Assembly (NCBI GenBank): GCA_019722365.1
Contig: JADFUC010002119.1
Location: forward strand, 1 to 64,000
Direction of reading: 5' to 3'
Origin: Lithospermum erythrorhizon
Taxonomy: Eukaryota > Streptophyta > Magnoliopsida > Boraginales > Boraginaceae
DNA: 64,000 nt
The notes under the pieces were generated by a model. The model made no database searches. It saw only the letters and a list, made by a program, of their open reading frames with translations, and was not told the origin of the DNA. This document shows positions 59,950-64,000 of this stretch, piece after piece (position 1 is the stretch's first letter; every line of letters starts with the position of its first letter). The position numbers and the translations under genes are program-made.

Positions 59950-61414
59950 TTGAGCTGATAATCGAAGAAACAATATAAAAAATGTTATAATTTTGCCTTT
60001 GACTTTTAGGACTAAAGTCACATGGTTCATGAAGCAGGCAAATGGACAAAGAAGGAAAAGGTGGTTGATTGATTCCGTTTTTTCAGTACAAAAACACTCA
60101 TTTTTAGTAGTATAATTTCTTTTGATTTCCTCTCGGATAAATTATCTTTGTCAAGTGACTTTAATTTTAATTTTCAAATGAAGATTTTAATAACTGTGGG
60201 GACTAGCCCAGATATTTTTTCAAGTCTTTTTAGGAAGTTTCCAAGCTCAAGTATTTTCAGATGTCAATGGAATTTTGATTGATTGTTTTATAAATATCTT
60301 TTGTTTTGAAGGTGTGAAATGCTGTCGGGTTCATCATTATTTCCCGTAGGTTTGATCGTGAGGGATATGTTAACAACATCTTCGCGAGAAAGAGTTGTCC
60401 GGCGAGTGGGGCGCTCCAATATTGTCTATTAATCGAGAGATCGCTAACTTTAGATGCCAGACGGGTGAAGCTTTGAGCCGGTCGGGTTTAAGTAAGTGCG
60501 GGTCAAGTCAAGGTGTCAGAACTAAAAATCATTCCAGATGTTAATGTTCAAACCATTACCAATTTTCCAATACATATGATTGTTGATTTGATCAAGCCCG
60601 GATCTGAGGCTTTGCCAAGTCCAAGATGGATTTTTTTTTTTTTTGTATAGGGGAGGTATTTGGATAGTATTTGGATTTGAAAAGAGTATTCATTGGGGAG
60701 TCCGGCCGATTGAAGATACCAACCATTTTTTTAAGTAGAAGTGGCAGATTGCTGATGCAGTGCTTAACCTAATCCTCCATGTTCTTTATTAAGGCGTAAA
60801 AATCCCATCGATCCAATGGATTTTATTCATTTCAGGAACCACCTCAAAGGAAATTGGCTAAAGTTTATCACTCCCTTACTGAGGGTAGCCAGCGGAAATT
60901 TACAAATCCCCATTGGGTAAACCAAGATCGATTGAAGAACTAGCTTAATGAGAGTGACTCTTCGAGTAAAATTAAGAAATTTTGTTTTCCAACTTAAAAT
61001 TCTGTTTTTTATTTTATCAACTAAATTGGAGAAGAAAGTTTTTCTTTTACATTTAGTGTCAAGGAAAATACCCAAATAACTACCAGAACTATCAGAAGGG
61101 TTTATTTTAAAATTATTGAGAATTGATTTTTTATTATTTGAGGGGGTGGAGGGGCTAAAAGTAATATTAGATTTTCCAAAATTAATAATTTGACCCGAGT
61201 CATCACAAAAGCTTTTGATCGCCTTGCAAAAATTATTTATACTATCGTGATTTAAGTGAATGAAAATGAAACAATCGTTAGCAAAGAGCAAGTGATTAAT
61301 TTTTGGGCCCTTTCTAGCAATAGAAATCCCTTTTAATTTTTTTGAGCTGAGACGCGAGACTCGCAGGGCTTCTAACACACAAACTGTATCAATAACAACC
61401 TTCCAAAGCATAAA
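59950..61414 (-). pseudogene. L1-type LINE relic, reverse transcriptase part
   Basis: The open minus-strand frame covering 61426-60827 reads GISIARKGPKINHLLFANDC, KSFCDDSGQIINFGKSNITF, SYLGIFLDTK and ILSWKTKFLNFTRRVTLIK, all usual for the palm and thumb of plant LINE reverse transcriptase. The catalytic FADD box reads FAND. Downstream (60100-60820) homology fades through stops, with HWIDGIF near 60800. The 5' part is cut at about 61414, where a gypsy LTR begins. It is a different copy from the plus-strand LINE at 46370-48520. Confidence 0.8.
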
Positions 61415-62843
61415 TGTCAACAACATTTCTACCGAATTTTAAATAACAATATAGAAATCCAAACTACAATCAAAATAACAAGATCATGGTATTCACGAAT
61501 TATCTGCCGCCACCTAGCACTAAGTCACGATCACACGAACGATTCGAAAAACGCTAAGCACCACCGTCAATCTGCATTAAATAAAATGCCGCCTAAAGCG
61601 AAGTAAGTCATAAACTTAGTGAATACTTATTCAAGACTCGAAATTAATCCCACACCACGCCAGAAGGCAGAATATAAGAATAGTTAAATTGCTTAAAATA
61701 GATGTAGATATCATGTATCACTGGCTACCCACTCAAGCGCCATCAGAAAATAAAAATATCATTAGCGAGCTTCTATGACCATGCCTCGCATCATAAAAGT
61801 ATACTAATACCGACATTACTATGATCAGAATTCATACCCACCAACTAAACATGCACATTCTAGTAAAGAACACCCAACTATAATCTGCATCTCAAAGAAC
61901 ATAAGGATAATAATACCCAAATAAAGTTCAATAATAACTCTACCAACAACACTAAGACTACTCAAGCCCACAACTAAACAACTCAACATAAATCCGGATT
62001 TTAACAAATAAGGCGCCTACAACCAACCTCAACCCGCAGGGAGAAACTTATGTCCGTCGACACAAGCTAAACAACACACTCGTAACGAGGTACGAGACAA
62101 ATACACCACACTCATACCGAAGTACAAGGCAATACCGGATAGTACAACTCAACATACTTCAACAACCCCTAAACAACTCATTCTATGACAATCCAACCAA
62201 CAAAACACCATGAACCCCAAAATGACCAAAATAACCCTAGAAATCAACTCATCCTAATTCGACTCAACCTCACCTCAAAACGCCTATGAATCCCACAAAA
62301 ACACCACACACAACCCAACTAATCATACTCAAACAATCAACACAAAAATATATATATAAACATGTTCGCAATTATCATCACCCAAGACATTCAATGGTGA
62401 AAGTAACTAATCTACACCCAAGTGAGATAAATACTCACCTTGGCTAAATAATATTAAACTAATTAATCCAAGTGCCTTTTCCCACGCCCCATGCCTTAAA
62501 GTGTGTAGAGAATGGTGAGGGGAAGCTAGTCAACCAACTTTTAGACCTTGAGCAACAAAGGAAGAGAAGAAAATGGAGGAAATTTTTTTGGGGGTTTCAG
62601 TCGGTAGGAGAGGAAGCGATGAGGGTTTTGCTTTTGTCTTGAAGTTTCAAAGAGATGAAATGATAGTAAATGACAATAAAAGCGTTAGTGCTTAAAAGAT
62701 TGTTCCCCTATTTAACTTATCTTGATAACTAACTCCAAAATCAACATTTAACAATTAGAATAATGTAGCAGGTCCAACTTATTAATTAATCTAATAACTC
62801 AACATTTTAATTTATTAATAGTTAAGCGACACGGGTTATTTCA
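61415..62843 (-). mobile_element. 3' LTR of a Ty3-gypsy chromovirus
   Basis: Lies directly downstream (minus strand) of the integrase/chromodomain frame. It would start TGAAATAACCCG at 62843 and run to TGTCAACAAC (plus strand) at 61415, about 1.43 kb, with TG...CA ends. Long LTRs of this kind with ACCCG at the start are known from Del/Tekay-type chromoviruses. The 5' LTR is outside the window, so limits are inferred from the end of the coding region on one side and LINE homology on the other. Short frames within are not genes. Confidence 0.6.
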
Positions 62844-62955
62844 CCTACCCAATTCCACAAAAAATTTGCCTCGAAATTTCAACTCAACAACCATCGAGAA
62901 CTACTTAATGCAACTCGCAGTCATACAATACGTAAAACAAAACAACTACAACAAC

Positions 62956-64000
62956 TTATCTCCTACACGAAAAGGGGTAACGGCTCCTCATGTCATCCTC
63001 GCGCTCCCATGTCGCCTCCTCCATGCGTTGATTCCTCCACAACACTTTCACCAAGGCCACCACCTTGTTTCTCAATGCCTTTTCCTTCCGGTCAAGAATC
63101 CTCACCGGCTTCTCCTCAAAGGTGAGATCCTCCTCAAGTTCCACCGGTAGCGAGCTAAGAATGTGAGATTCATCCGGAACATACTTCCTCAAGCAAGACA
63201 CGTGGAATACATTATGAATTCTATCCAATCCCGGAGGCAACGCCAAACGATAAGCTACGGATCCCACTCTCGCCAAAATCTCAAACGGTCCGATGTAACG
63301 GGGACTCAACTTCCCTTTCCTTCCAAACCGCATTACCCCTTTCCATGGAGATATCCTCAAAAACACCCGATCACCAACTTCGAAAGACAAGTCCACTCGG
63401 CGACGATCAACATATTTCTTCTGCCTGTCCTGTGCTGTTTTCAGGTGTTGTTGTATCAACTTGATCCTCTCCACCGACCTTTCAACTAACTCGGAACCAT
63501 AAACTTTCTTCTCTCCCACTTCATTCCAACAAACTGGAGTCCGACACTTCCGCCCATATAACGCCTCAAATGGTGCCATCTCGATACTAGCGTGAAAACT
63601 GTTATTATACGCGAACTCCATTTTCGGCAACTCCTCGTCCCAACTCCCTGAGAAACTCAACACACGCTCGAAGCATATCCTCCAAAGTCTGAATCGTCCT
63701 CTCTGATTGCCCATCAGTCTGGGGATGGAAAGATGTACTCAAATCAACTTTAGTCCCCAACGCCTCCTGAAAACCTCTCCAGAACCTCGAAGTAAACCTC
63801 GCATCACGGTCAGAGATAATAGACACCGGAACCCCATGCAATCTGATAATCTGATCAACATACCCGCTAGCCTCTCTCGGGTCACTAATTTAATCGGTAG
63901 AGTGAGTGTACTTCTCGATAACTGGGTCTACCTATCACCCAAATCCCATCATTCCGCCTCGACTATCTAGGAAGTCCAAATAAGTAATCCGTGGCGATAC
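62956..64000 (-). pseudogene. Ty3-gypsy pol: integrase core, C-terminus and chromodomain (partial)
   Basis: Minus strand, entering from the right edge. At 63840-64000 the integrase core is broken by stops. At 63841-63640 comes [20 protein letters not shown], then [20 protein letters not shown], with the catalytic Asp (SDRD) and Glu (QSERT). A frameshift near 63650 moves to the frame ending at 62956: [32 protein letters not shown], the GPFEILARVG and HNVFHVSCLRKY segments of the integrase C-terminus, and then a chromodomain-like end (LWRNQRMEEATWERE). The chromodomain places it among chromoviruses (Del/Tekay-like), which often insert into heterochromatin. Reverse transcriptase, protease and gag lie right of the window. 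Confidence 0.9.

Noticed and set aside
63163..63970. Plus-strand frames of 87-108 codons
   Set aside because: Shadows of the minus-strand gypsy integrase.
1..64000. CRISPR arrays, bacterial operons, tRNA or rRNA genes
   Set aside because: None seen. tRNA-like boxes occur only in degenerate SINE-like sequences that do not fold as complete tRNAs by eye.

Overview
The window is nuclear DNA from a flowering plant, most likely a eudicot. It is AT-rich, its genes have introns with GT/AG borders, and long stretches hold nested LTR retrotransposons, LINEs, SINE-like pieces and a Mutator-type DNA transposon. Gene content (a CC-NBS-LRR resistance gene relic, a peroxisomal enoyl-CoA isomerase, HR-like lesion-inducer genes, a 2-oxoglutarate dioxygenase relic) is typical of plants. 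I cannot name the species. No bacterial, organellar or CRISPR features are present.

Layout. 1-7945: an LTR element with about 2.3 kb LTRs and a 4.2 kb internal region without any long reading frame; its repeated purine tracts and iMet-type primer site point to a non-autonomous Sirevirus-like (Copia) element. It sits inside the pol gene of an opposite-strand Copia element (7946-10194), which abuts, and probably broke, an NLR gene whose remains run from 10208 to 12692. 14256-14561 (minus) is a small intact unrecognised gene with a TATA box. 15000-23500 is mostly AT-rich intergenic DNA with an LTR remnant, a SINE, a permuted duplication and a 1335-bp Mutator-like element whose 9-bp target duplication can be matched to an unoccupied copy of the same site 1.7 kb away. 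23509-30574 is a decayed Copia element (minus) that itself carries two further solo-LTR-like insertions. 30700-33382 holds an apparently intact delta3,delta2-enoyl-CoA isomerase gene preceded by degenerate copies of its own 5' end. 34878-37772 (minus) and 52536-55669 (plus) are two HR-like lesion-inducer (HRLI) genes with matching exon structure; the plus copy looks intact, the minus copy has a damaged first exon. 40790-44750 is a GC-richer stretch I cannot assign. 46370-48520 is a decayed L1-type LINE. 56402-57970 is a dioxygenase pseudogene cut short by a MULE-like sequence. 59950-61414 is a second LINE relic (minus), interrupted by the 3' LTR and integrase/chromodomain end of a Ty3-gypsy chromovirus (61415-64000, minus, running off the window).

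Likely functional genes are few: the isomerase (fatty-acid beta-oxidation in peroxisomes), the plus-strand HRLI gene (a membrane protein family linked to cell-death phenotypes) and the small gene at 14.3 kb. The rest is a record of nested transposition. Numerous single-base indels, including differences between the two LTRs of one element, mean that some frameshifts described here could be sequence-consensus errors and should be read with that in mind.
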